DNA from: Rotaria sp. Silwood1
Taxonomy: Eukaryota; Rotifera; Eurotatoria; Philodinida; Philodinidae
Length of the DNA stretch: 64,000 nt
NCBI GenBank assembly: GCA_905250075.1
Contig: CAJNOP010000003.1
Coordinates: 1,128,395 to 1,192,394, forward strand
Direction: 5' to 3'
This document shows positions 24,806 through 36,180 of this stretch, one piece after another. Below the pieces are notes generated by a model. The model was given only the letters and a program-made list of their open reading frames with translations. It made no database searches and had not been told where the DNA came from. Position numbers and translations under genes: made by a program. Every line of letters starts with the position of its first letter. The first letter of the stretch is position 1.

Positions 24806-25625
24806 ATGCAACAAGAATATACAACAACATTCTTAGACATAACAGTCAATGATATCAAAGTATGTTTAATTATCTTCTAGAAATTCTATTGAATCAATTA
24901 ATTTAATAAAGGATTTTAAAACGATTCGTCATCATTTTGATAAATCACATCATTATCGACTTTCAATGAATGAAATAACACATCTTCTATCAAATCATGA
25001 AACTGAATTTAAAATTCAAGAAGAAAAATATTTACAATTATTTAAAGAAACACAAATTATTGAAAAACAAATTGAAGAAATAAAACAATCAAAATTATTT
25101 AATAAAATAATTAATCAAAAAGAAAATTTTATTTCATTTCCATATCGATCATTTCTTAATTTACGTCATTGGCATCGAGCACCGAAACGTTTAAAAATAT
25201 TTTTTCAAGCATTAGCTTATTTATTTTCAATAAAAACTAATGATTTTCTAACTGAATTAAAAATAAATCCTAATCTTATTCGAAAAATTCAATTTTATCA
25301 ACCATCATCAACTATAATGAATGAATTTCGAATAAAATTTTTTCATTTAAATGAAATTTCATTAGAATATATTCGAAATAAAAGTTTAGATGCTTATACA
25401 ATTGCTATATGGATATATAATATTGAAAAAAATGAACGTTTAAAACAACTTCAACAACCTGAAATAGAAAATCAAAAAGAATTAAAAAATAAATTAATTG
25501 AATTGAATTTAAATCTATTTAATAAACAAAAAGAAATTCAATTAAGTGAAGATAAAATAAAAACGTTAAAAGAAACTATTCTTCAAACAGAAAAACATCA
25601 TCATATATTGCTTCAATCTAATTAA
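24806..25625 (+). CDS. Stand-alone dynein heavy-chain stalk/MTBD-like protein
   Basis: Exons 24806-24859 and 24912-25625 join in phase 0 to 255 aa. A nearer AG at 24879-24880 would leave an impossible 21-nt intron and a stop. The N-terminal half is a charged helix with heptad-like spacing (about 45-90, EEKYLQLFKETQIIEKQIEE), fitting stalk coiled coil 1. The middle reads like a dynein microtubule-binding region: HRAPKRLKIFFQALAYLF matches the conserved KPPxxVxxVMEAVxxLL pattern, and SLDAYTIAIWIYNIEKNERL matches SKAAxxLCxWVRAMxxY. A second charged helix follows (KNKLIELNLNLFNKQKEIQ), fitting coiled coil 2. No AAA+ motor units, P-loop or tail are present; full dynein heavy chains exceed 4,000 aa. 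It could therefore be a non-motor microtubule-binding protein or a decayed fragment, although the frame is intact. It is followed after 29 bp by the DRC8-like gene, another ciliary component. Confidence 0.6.
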
Positions 25626-25654
25626 AATAAAACAAAATAAAAATTTCTTTTACT

Positions 25655-27547
25655 ATGGCAACAAAAAAACATCGAATTAATTCACAAGATAAAATTAATA
25701 TTGATAATTACAATGTTGAACATCGTAAGGTATTGATCGAAAAATTCTTTCATATAATCGATAGTTCCTCTTCTTTTAGGTTTGCGAGAAGCTATTGCAA
25801 AATTACCAATTGAACGAAGAATTGATCTTGATTTATCAAAAATTTATCAACAATTAATTGAATCTTTTTATACATATGAATCTCATCTAGCAAATTTTGT
25901 ATTTGATCGTGATATGCATAATATAATTTATTCACTTGGATTTGTACCAGTTAGTTTTTTAGAAAAAATAATTGTCTATACTATTTTTGTCGAGAAAAAG
26001 TATTGTTGATCGTCAATTCTTTTCAAAAAAGCGACAATTAGTCGTATATATGACAAAAGTGTAGTTTCTATTTTGGTTCTCACAAGTCTCAATTTGTAGG
26101 TATATGATTCAATCAGATAAAGTATCACGCAAGGGTGAGATAGTATCTAGAAAAATGAAGATTTGTCCTATAAAATCGATTCTCAGATAATCTCGTTGGT
26201 AATAGATACTTAAATGTTGACAATCACATTTTAGATTTACCGAAATGTTATGAAAGGACGAAAACTATATTCACTGTCGAATACCAAAAGACACAGTAGA
26301 CAGAAATTCTAAAATGAAGAGAGATTATAGAGAATTAGAAGAAATTTTTAAAGCAACTACTGTTGACTCTGGTGTCGGCTCAATTAGAAGAATGCATTAA
26401 ATTTTCATATTTACACTCATATCTGATGTTTCTTGTCTTTGAATAGATTGTTGGTTATTTTCTGAACCTCTCCGAGTGCAATCTACACAATACTAAGAAA
26501 ATTCTTTTTTTTGCTGATTTTTATTTTCAACATTGTGAGCAATTCTACACTACGACTAATTGACGTTATCCAATTGTCGTAGACCTGGTTTTCATTATCT
26601 TTTCTTGAGCGCTTCTATACAATCCACAGAAGAAAGCCATTAGTGCATGGAGTGCATGCATTTGTAGAAAAACTACATATCCATTTGAAAATATGATTCG
26701 TCTCTAGATTAACGGCATCCTACACGGTAATTGGTCTAACTGATAGTGTACATCAAAAACTGTGGGTGCCAAGGTGTCATTGATCTGAAGAAGTTCCAAA
26801 AAAAATGGTTTTTCTATGCTGATGCTGTAATGTCGTGTTCACTTTTTACACAGTGTTTGAACCAGCATGAGGATTGAGTGGTGTGCACCTTTCCGAAAAT
26901 TGAGTTGACCCTGTCGGAGTTTGTGCGGTTGTTGTTGTAAAGTGAATGTCAGGATGAGGTTGTCGTCGCGGAAGACCAGCACATAGACTTAATTGATACA
27001 CAATAGTGTAAAAGGAATACTGAAAAGAGTTGGTGATGAAAAATTCTGTCATTCTTTTTTTTCTGTAGACTCACAGTGAAATTAATGAATTAATACTCGG
27101 TAAGATTTATTTCAAAAAACAAAAAGAAAAACTTTCATATTCAATAATTTAGCTATGCGTTATCATCCATTATCATGTACAAATGAACGAGAAGAAATGG
27201 ATGCTGAACATCATTTAATTCATATATATGATTTTGCTGATATAATTATACCAAAATTACTTAATAATGAATATAAGGCAGCTGATGAACAATATTTATT
27301 AAAATGTTTTAAAAAGCTAGATCAAAATAATAAAAATTATTTACATAAAAAATTATTTGTTCAAACAATGTCATCAATGGAAGATGCTTTAGATGAAAAC
27401 GAATCTGAAGATTTATTAAATTTTTTAATTAAAAATGAAAATTTATCAATTGAAAATTTACCAGATTTTTTTGATTATAAACGATATATTAAACATTTAT
27501 TACCACAACGACATCTCATTTATCTTGATCTTGGTGTTGCAAAATGA
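25655..27547 (+). CDS. EFCAB2-like: Dynein regulatory complex protein 8-like (EFCAB2), EF-hand protein
   Basis: Exons 25655-25724, 25780-25949, 27069-27099 and 27153-27547 join in phase to 221 aa. The match to DRC8/EFCAB2 runs along the whole protein. First comes a helix leading to SLGFVP + TSEINELI-type sequence (family SLGCCPTEGELHDLI), split exactly at the exon 2/3 junction. Then DFADIIIPKLLNNEYKAADEQ, LLKCFKKLDQNNKNYL and FFDYKRYIKHLL follow, matching the second EF-hand pair. The EF loops lack most acidic calcium ligands, as is common in this family. The product would be part of the nexin-dynein regulatory complex of motile cilia. Intron 2 is 1.1 kb, far longer than its neighbours, and contains a GC-richer patch at 26870-26990. 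The ATG is preceded in frame by a stop, so this is a separate protein from the upstream stalk-like one. Confidence 0.85.
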
Positions 27548-28448
27548 ATAGTTTTTTTGTTTGTCTTAGATAAAATTAAATATATCGAAACGAACAGAAT
27601 ATTTTTTTGTGATTTTTGTTTGTAAGAGATGCCAAGAAAAGTATCACTACTGGATAAAAAATATATTAGTTGCAAATCTCTCGCTTGGTACGTTGACGAC
27701 ATGTAGAGCTCGCTAAGACCTGTCGCCAGTATCAACTTAAAGTAGAGTGATCTTATTGCAACGGATTTTAGACGAAAAGAAAGGTTCCATTCTCTCAGAG
27801 CACTTCCATACGCGTCATCTCACTGTTAATGACTAGAATCATGAAATTTTCGAGAAAAGTTGAGTAGCGAAGACCTCTCACTTGAGAAAGAATTAAAGTG
27901 AATGATTGAAACTAGATTAAATTATAGTTCTCTTTTCGTTGAGTCCCATTAATCCTTAAGTTGACACTACTCGAAGATTATTTTATAAATTTAGCTAACT
28001 AAAACCATTCGACATGATCTTCTTATTGGTGAGAGAAACAGCACTGAGCTCTCGAATAACGAGATTCAAATGTCATGAAATTTGTTTCTTCAGTTTTTTG
28101 CTCGTATTCACCTTGTTAACAAAAACAACTACTGTTTTTCGATGACTTGATCCAATTGTTGAAAGTCGATGAATTAATTTCGATTTATTTAGTGAATACT
28201 TCATATCGACTGCACGCAAAAATCATCCCTACGCGAGAAGAAAGAGAAAAAGGAAGTCAATTTGCCTTTCCTTATCGTGTCAGCTTTTTCAGTCATATGA
28301 TAACTGCGCAGGTCTCTGTTTCTAAAATCAAAAAATAGTCGTGCACATATAATTTTATATTCAAATCTTGAGAAGAATCAGACAAGGGACGCACATTTAT
28401 CATCATTCAGTTTTTATTTCACATTACGAACAAATACATCAACAAAAC
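27548..28448. other. Intergenic between DRC8-like gene and lactonase
   Basis: About 900 bp without a recognisable gene. It gets somewhat GC-richer from about 27640 on (for example 27680-27730 and 27780-27830) than most intergenic DNA here. It could include the edge of the DNA that carried the lactonase, but no boundary repeat was seen. Confidence 0.45.
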
Positions 28449-29363
28449 ATGGCTTATCATTCTCCTCCAGCATCAAACTCTGCTTGCGATGTGACACTGT
28501 TGTCGCGGGGTGGATTAATGGCGACAATGTCGATGGTGCATGCATCAGCAAAAAAAAATGATAAGGCTTACATGCGTGACTATGCTTTCCTCATTCGACA
28601 TCAACAATCAAATACATATATGTTGTTCGATCTGGGAATGTCGCATACAGAAACTTCGTATACACCGACAATTCTCAAAAATTGCAGCTCCTTTATACCA
28701 GACCTCAGCAAAGAACCAATAGATGTAGCCGTCAAGAAGTTGATTCCAGAAGGAGCCAAAATCAAGTATGTGGCATATTCACATGCACATTTCGATCACT
28801 GTTATCCTATTTCTCAATTTTTTGAATCGGATGCCAATGTCATTACTCGCGATACAGTCGCAATCTTCGGGCCTGGAACACAGCAGCGAATTTCACCAGG
28901 ATGGCCACACGATGAGTCATCTGAATTTCATGCAGAACACTTCTCTGGCAACATAAAGACACTGGAACTACCACCAATCGATGTAGACGAGTGGATATTA
29001 CCGCTTGGTACATTCGATTATGCATATGACTTTTTCAAAGATGGGTCGCTCTATTTCATTCATGCACCTGGTCATATCGTAGGACATATAATGGCAGCAG
29101 TACGATTGAATGATGGTTTAATGGTTATTCTTGGAGGAGACTGCTGTCACTCTAGACAACTATTACTTGGCAAGGAACAAATTGCCATATTGGAAAATGG
29201 TACATCATTACATGAAGATATCGACACGACTAAGGAGACTATTAGACGATCACGAGAATGGGTCGAAAAGTCTAATGGAACAGTTGGCATTATTCTTGCT
29301 CATGACGGCGAATTGGCAGATGCTCTTCCAAGCAAGATTGCAAAACAAATTCAAGTCGCCTAA
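28449..29363 (+). CDS. Metallo-beta-lactamase-fold hydrolase, N-acyl homoserine lactonase-like
   Basis: This is a single uninterrupted frame of 304 aa from the first ATG; the open frame upstream to 28368 has only a TTG. It shows the complete zinc-ligand set of AiiA-type lactonases in order: HAHFDH (the HxHxDH motif), the His of HAPGH, the Asp of GGDCCH, and the His of AHDGE. The MBL core strands (YMLFDLGMS, YVAYSHAHFDH, LYFIHAPGHIVGH) are evident. The family hydrolyses lactone rings such as acyl-homoserine lactones (quorum-sensing signals); the exact substrate cannot be read from sequence. There is no signal peptide, so it is probably cytosolic. It is clearly GC-richer (mid-40s % by eye) than neighbouring genes, has no introns and is of bacterial/fungal type. 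All of this suggests horizontal transfer. All catalytic ligands are intact, so it is probably functional. Confidence 0.88.
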   Translation: MAYHSPPASNSACDVTLLSRGGLMATMSMVHASAKKNDKAYMRDYAFLIRHQQSNTYMLFDLGMSHTETSYTPTILKNCSSFIPDLSKEPIDVAVKKLIPEGAKIKYVAYSHAHFDHCYPISQFFESDANVITRDTVAIFGPGTQQRISPGWPHDESSEFHAEHFSGNIKTLELPPIDVDEWILPLGTFDYAYDFFKDGSLYFIHAPGHIVGHIMAAVRLNDGLMVILGGDCCHSRQLLLGKEQIAILENGTSLHEDIDTTKETIRRSREWVEKSNGTVGIILAHDGELADALPSKIAKQIQVA

Positions 29364-31806
29364 GTTTTACTCTTACAGTCACTGTTTGTAAAAGTCACGT
29401 ACACGAATGGCTGAATATTGTACTCCATGCTTCATTCTTTTCAGTAGAAAAACACATTTGAAAAATTTTTTAACGAAGTTTATTAGCTTTTTAGACAAAA
29501 ATTGTAAAAAAAAACAACGTCTCGTTCAAAAAGATATTAAAAGATTATTAATCGTAATATATCCTTATATTTTTGTGTGTGATAATTTATGATCAATTTT
29601 GAGTGATATCAAAACACATCGTTTTTAGTATTTCTAGTTTGATGTATTCAATATATAAGAAAACCATTTTGACATATTAGAAAACCAACGTGATTCGTTA
29701 TATGTATATCAATTTTGAGCTCTACTGTACGTGCTTTATATACGAGTTTAGTATTATGAGATTGCATGAACTTCGACCAAAGCAGCATAAATTAAAAGTT
29801 TTAGAGCAATAAGTGTCGATTCACGTACTCTTTTTTATTACATAAATTAGGTATAATTTTGTCTAAGCAATTATGAAATGAAAAGAAAGATATTTTCGAT
29901 TTCACACTTTTATAAATGAAATCTGTTGGCCAAGTATATGTTTGTAAAAATAATATTTTATTCTCTTTTACTGATCAATCATATGTTGACGAGTCGAAAA
30001 ATCTAATTTTGCAAATCGTTGGATAATAATTAAATTGGAAATTTTCTTGTAATCCAAAAATTCAGACGACTAATTTACAGTCGGTATGATAAGTATTAGA
30101 CGATTGTGAAGATATAAAGCTTCACGAAATATTTCACTTCTAATATCAAATCTATTCATTGATCATATTAGAGCTACTACATATTTCACTTAGTCATTGC
30201 ATTTGCATGAACAATTTCACACAATAATGATTTTAAAATATTCCACTAAAAACGAATAGGAATTATTTAAATCATGGCGCATATTTTCTTATTTACTTAT
30301 AATGATAACCTGAAAAAAACGATTAGCAGTTAATCGTACCAATACAAATACTTCTTAAAATATTTCTTGAATACCTTTTTGCTTTCATCAGTGATCAACT
30401 CAACATATCAACCAATGATAACATTACACAAGAATTTATTTATATCATGAATCTAATCAACTATTGTTTTAACTTTTTAAAAAACTATCTTTTCATATAT
30501 TGATCATAATTGCATAACAAATAGATCTTTTTTACGCTCAATTTGTTCAGTAATATTTTTGTTTTGTCAAAATCAATCAGCTACTCGATGAATTGATTGA
30601 AAATTAGGAATATCTTCACTTTATTCACAATATCCCAGCCTTCACGCAATGTCCTACGTATGAATCATACCAATCATAGTATGAAGATGTATCCATCATT
30701 CATATGAGTTTATAATTACAGTACTAATAGATATTTTCAGTTACGCTTGTCAACGATTGCGATCTTTTTTTTAGACATTAGTAATTAACTTGGTGTAAAA
30801 TGAGATAATTCTATTATTGATTGACTGAAGACTTGGAATCATACATTAAAGAAAAAAAACCACATGTTTATTCTGTTTTGCCTCTAAGCTCTGTTTCATG
30901 TGTATTCATTTTCTATATCCGAGAACTATCGAATTCTTCGTATATTTTTGAAAAAAACAATGCTGTTACAGTTGATAGGATTATTTTTCAATTTCTAATC
31001 TTTTTTTTTGTAAAATCTATTTTTGGATTCAATGATCTCATTACGATTTAAATATTCATTTTTGAAACTATTATAAGATGATAAAATACTATCTCTTCTA
31101 GAATAATACGAATACATCTATTAGTCATTGATACTATTCATTTCTTTTTTACAATCTCTATCTACTATACATATACAAATGTCTCATTTTCAAGTCATTA
31201 TTCATCCAAGTCATTATTAATATATCTCAAAACTTCTTTCTTTCTTTCGTTTCTCTACTTTGTTTTTAACTTAAATTTTGCCTGTTCTCATTATCATCAA
31301 TATCGAAGATTGATTGTTCTATACTTGTCGTTGTCATATCGTCGAAACAACATACAAAATACAAAAAATAAAAATAAAACAAAATAAAACAAAACAAAAC
31401 GTCAAGTTAATTGAGACAGCAAAGAACTCACATTGAATTAATGCATCTCTATTTTGTATTCAAGTGTGTTCATATGATTTGAAATCTCGTTAATATAAGC
31501 GCATCTCAACACTTGTTTCTCCACCTTGTCTATGTGTACACAAGAATTATAATACACTCATCATACATATCGTAAAAAGATCAGGAGCAATAGATATAAC
31601 CACACTAAACATGCACGTATATATATATGTATAGGTGTAAACATTTTTTTCAAATTAACTTTCGCATCTCATCACCTCCTAATAAACTGTCGAAGATACG
31701 GATTAACATTGCATACAGACACATTTCTTATTTTTTTTTGTTTAAATGTACACAAAATAACAATGCAAAAAACAACAACAACAACAAGAATTAAACGTTT
31801 TATAGG
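29364..31806. other. AT-rich intergenic, nothing recognised
   Basis: Convergent 3' flanks of the lactonase (+) and the HES gene (-). Open frames 29407-29592 and 30821-31051 have no domains. A simple (AAAAT/AAAAC)n-like tract lies at 31355-31400. No RNA gene or element was seen. Confidence 0.5.
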
Positions 31807-32707
31807 TCACCAAGGTCGCCATACTTTTGATGGTGATTCAATCATTGTACTTGTTAGACTGTCTGTTGTTGTTGTTCGTGTTTCTGATTTAATTGATTCA
31901 CAATCACTTGAATTATTTGATGTTGTTGAACTACAATCAATATCATCATCAAATGTTGTTGATGAATTTTGAATTTTTTGTTGTTGTAACTGTTGTTGTT
32001 GTTGTTGAGGTAAAATAAAAATATATTGATTATTTGTTGATGAATTAACTGAATAACGATCTGTTTTTGTTAATAAACCAGTTGCTGGATGTATTTGTGA
32101 TAATGATGGTTGAATAGGTGGTAAAATTGATAATGATGAAAGATTTTGTATACGAGCTGATAAATGTGATATAAGTTTTGTTTTTAATTCTAAATCAGCA
32201 TTTGGTGTTGTAGTTAAAAATCGCATAATTTCATTAGCACATTCACCATAACCAGCACGATATTTTGAAGCTATTGTTGGATCAACAGCAGCAGCCGCTA
32301 AATAAAAATTTTTAGAAGAAAATATAATATTTTTTTTATGGATTTTTCTTACTAGCTAATTTATGTTTGTAAACTGCTCGTAAATGTTTAACAGTCATCT
32401 CAAGAATATCTGCTTTTTCCAATTTATGACTGCGCACATTCTAAAAGATGTATTATTAGAAAATTTTCAATTCTATTAGATACTTACATTTGTTGTTGCA
32501 TTATCAAGAATAAGATTTTTTAATTCTTCTAAACTTCGATTAATTCTTTCACGTCTTCGTTTTTCCATAATTGGTTTTGCATTCTAATAAAAACATAATT
32601 TTTTTTCTTCACATCAATCAATTATCGTCTTTTTCTTTTACCTTTCGATATTCACTGTGACTAATATGAGGTGGTAATGGATAAGGTGCAAAACGATCAG
32701 TAGGCAT
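31807..32707 (-). CDS. HES-like: Hairy/Enhancer-of-split (HES) bHLH-Orange repressor
   Basis: Exons 32642-32707, 32488-32583, 32353-32440 and 31807-32297 join in phase to 246 aa. The basic region has the diagnostic proline (NAKPIMEKRRRERINRSL). It is followed by helix 1 (LEELKNLILDN), the loop and helix 2 (KLEKADILEMTVKHLRA). The Orange domain follows (KYRAGYGECANEIMRFL). The tail is Gln-rich and Ser-rich, and the protein ends exactly in WRPW, the Groucho/TLE-recruiting tetrapeptide. It should act in the nucleus as a DNA-binding repressor, typically downstream of Notch, binding CACGNG/N-box sites. Introns fall in the bHLH region at positions typical of HES genes. Several CACGCG/CACGAG sites lie upstream, which suggests autorepression. 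The assignment is essentially certain at family level; orthology within HES/HEY is not resolved, but WRPW excludes HEY. Confidence 0.97.
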
Positions 32708-32745
32708 TGCTTCTTTTTTTTTTGTAATATGAATAGTCGCGTATA

Positions 32746-33904
32746 CGCGTGAACGGGGTCTAATATTTTTTGAGAAGTGATATACTCGTATGTCTATCTA
32801 TATGTGTATGTATTCTGATTCGTTGTCTTGGCGATTGCACTATAATTATTCTCTCTTTTCTCCTTGTCCGTTTTCTTTTTTTTTGTTAGCTCTCTTTCTC
32901 TTTCTCTCTCTCTCTCTCATGTGTCTCGACACACATATACGCACGCGAGATCGTGTGTATGATGTAGAATGGTTGGTCAAAGTAAGAATAAAACGAACGA
33001 ATGATGAAGATGGACGACTCGTGCTGTTGGCCAAATAAATATTCAAGTGAGGAAGAAAAAAAAAGGAGAAGAATCATTTCACACAGAGAATATTGGTCCA
33101 ATCGATGAATTTTTTTCTTTTGTTGTTCTCAAGATACGATTTAAATAATATGGCATGATATATTTTGCCCTTTGGCAAAACCATCAGAGAAGAAATTGAA
33201 ATTGTATAGTCTTGTTCTATCAATCCTACCGCATTCATGATAATGCCTTACTATATATATATTCATCTTTGTTCTTTTTTTATTTCATATCTTAAGGGAA
33301 TAGAAAAAGGATAGAATTCATTTTTGTAAAAAGCAGGTGATCTCATCATCTTTGCTTTATATTTCGTTGAAGCATGAAAACAAAAAAAGAATCACGTACG
33401 GTGTTCATCACCATCCTCATCATCATCATAACGGTAGCGATCACTATTTGATCTTAAGATTGACGTGTCAAGTGGAATTGTAGAGACGCCCACTACTTAG
33501 ATGTGTGAATGGACTGAACACATTATCCGTTAGTGATATCAATAAAAGAGAATTTTTTTTGTGCATATCAAATTCTTTCGTTTTTTGTTTTTAGCCTGAT
33601 ACAATATACAGAAAAATAGAGAAAACCTTCATATAAAGTACAATGTCCAAGATTATTTTTGCATCTGTTTAGAATTAAGTAGTTTTTGTTATTATTGTCA
33701 TCATCTGTAAATTGTATATATCTATCTATCTATCTATATATATATCGATTCAATATATATTACTTATCTTTTCTTATAGACAGAAAGTATGTATGAATAA
33801 GGAATGTATATTTGTTACTCATAGTAAGAAATGAAAGTGAGACTGATGGATGTGCGCGTGCGTGCACGAGCAAAGTCAACTTGTTTGGTATGCAAACGCA
33901 CGCG
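32746..33904. promoter_or_regulatory. Cluster of HES-type CACGNG sites upstream of the HES gene
   Basis: Class C repressor sites (CACGCG or CACGAG, either strand) occur at 32746-32751, 32942-32947, 33855-33860, 33865-33870 and 33899-33904. The nearest is about 40 bp from the start codon. Five GC-rich hexamers of this kind within 1.2 kb of AT-rich DNA are more than expected by eye. Vertebrate and fly HES genes repress themselves through such sites; that this happens here is inferred. Confidence 0.4.
33715..33755. repeat. (ATCT)n / (TA)n microsatellite
   Basis: Tandem TATC units run into TA dinucleotides. No other function is evident. Confidence 0.85.
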
Positions 33905-36180
33905 CGATCATCATCACATCACATCACATTGAAATGTGTATGGTGATTGTTACTTATCTATACATATATATATATGTGTGTGGTGTTTGGTAGGTGAACC
34001 ATCCCCAACACGCACATACTATCGATGATCCTCATCTTCTTTTTCTCCCCTCTGTTGCTACCACAACGAATAGTACTCGTGTTAATTGTTGTTAATCGAC
34101 GGACACGCCTTTCTCACTTGACTGTCTATCAGTTTGACTAGATGGAATGTATAGCAACATCAGCAATATCAATAGAGCGCATCGATGATCGATAATGGGA
34201 AAAAAAAGTCTGTCTCTCACTAATATATAACTCCTAATTGGCTAGTGTATCATCATCATCATCGATCGTCATTTCTATTTCGGATATATATATATGTGAA
34301 ATGATAAACAGAAGCAAGTTCATTTATGTATATGGTGTAAACATTGAGTACTTTTCACACTTAGCGTTCGACGTAAAGAAAAGACAATTAGTTTCTTACA
34401 TCATAACACTTCTGCTCATCATCTTATATGTTCTTATTGTCAAAAAATTATATCATTAAGTAGATATACATATAATTAGAATTCTTTTACTAGAAAGAAG
34501 ACAATGTATATAGCAAAATTTAATAAGATTCTTGCAAAAAAAGAACATATCAGTGATTAATACTCGATAATTATTGAGACGAAGAAGAAGAAATGTGACT
34601 CTTCAGTTCGAAGTATACATTGAACGGTATATCATCAAACATGGGAATGAATCAAATTACAAATTTGTTGTCGGTCTTACTGTTCTTCTCTCTCTCTCTC
34701 TTATATACACGTATAGATCGCGACACAAAAATGTCAAAATTTACTTATCGTCGCATCGAAAGAGAAAGATGTGTGAAAATGATCGGTCAGTCGTTCTCGA
34801 ACTGCATACATACACAAGTGATCCTTCTTGTCAAATTCAACGAACTCTTTCTCTCTCTCTTACTACTGATGGGACATCACTCATCATTTTATACATATGA
34901 ACGTATCTAAAGCATCGATCTCTTTCGTTAGCCCTTGAAACTACCGCCTGCCTACTTTTTCTTTCTTTCGATATAATACACAAAAGCGCTTTAAAATGTT
35001 GATTAATGAGCGAATACAAAGAATAAGACAAGTTGAAAGAGAGTAAAATGAAAAAAACGAGAAATGTGAACGACTAGACTCTTCTTGAACAAATAAACGA
35101 AAAAGACAATTGATAGATAACATTCTTTTTGTTTTTTTCGAAAATACAAAAAAAAAATAAACAACAATCAAGAAATTTGATCTCATTTTTCACCTGTAAG
35201 ATTGTTCAAGAAACTAAGAAGACTCTTCAGCAATGTTGATCAAGTTTAAGTATCAACATTCTTTAGTTTGACTAAGTGATTTACCGGAAATGTTAGCTTA
35301 TCCTCTCTTTCTGTTTTGTATTCTTATAAGACAATTTAAATCAATTGCACCTGACTTATTATTCCACATATGTATATATATATATATATATTTGTGATCG
35401 ATTGTGTGAATTATACATTCCCCTTCATTCGTTCTCTCGAACTATACTTGTTCAAGTCCATTAACATACAAGCATCAAATTTCTAACATTAACTAATTGA
35501 GTACAGTAAAACGACATTACAATAATCAATCATTCACTCAAAAGACATCATACACTTGCTCAATACATATTGTCACAAGAAAAGACGACATTCAAAAACA
35601 TCAAAGTGTATATAGATCTTATTTTTATGTCTCAAGGCTATGAACGTGTATAAAGGTATGTTTGAGACATCCCTTTGCCTATATGTTCTTTTTATTTTTT
35701 TATTTTTTTTGTCTCTTGATGAACTGATGACGATAATAATGATGATTTGTCGCTAGAAAAAATGAAAAATCAAAAACGATTAAATGATAAATTGATGAGC
35801 AAACAATAGAAGAAGAATAAAAAAAAGAAATGCTAAGACGTGATATCTCTCATGCATACATGTCTATAAATGAACGGCGCTTGAAGCATACTAGTCAAAC
35901 GATAAAAGACATTAAAAAGAAAAAGACGACACTCAGGAGGAGCAACAAAACGTCTTGTTCATCGACCGACATTGTACAAAAAAGAAAATAACAACATGAA
36001 ATGCTTTAGGGAATATGTTCATTTCTTATTCTATATGATAAATGTGAGAATAAAAAGAATAAAGTCAATTGAAATATTGATTTTGTTTGTAGAATAGTTT
36101 GTTTTTAAAACTCTTGAAAAAACAATAAATCATTTATTTGATTGTTCGATTTATCAAAGCTAAGCTAATATACAACTTAT

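Noticed and set aside
24881..24911. Using the strong TCTAG acceptor at 24880 for the stalk-like gene
   Set aside because: It would make a 21-nt intron and put a stop in the frame joined from 24806; the weaker AAAG at 24911 gives a 52-nt intron and an open frame.
26846..27052. GC-richer minus-strand frame in DRC8 intron 2
   Set aside because: The patch is unusual in composition, but the frame has no recognisable domain and I could not join it to other exons.
31709..31972. Plus-strand frame overlapping the HES last exon
   Set aside because: It is a shadow of the HES coding strand, whose WRPW end and bHLH domain fix the true strand.
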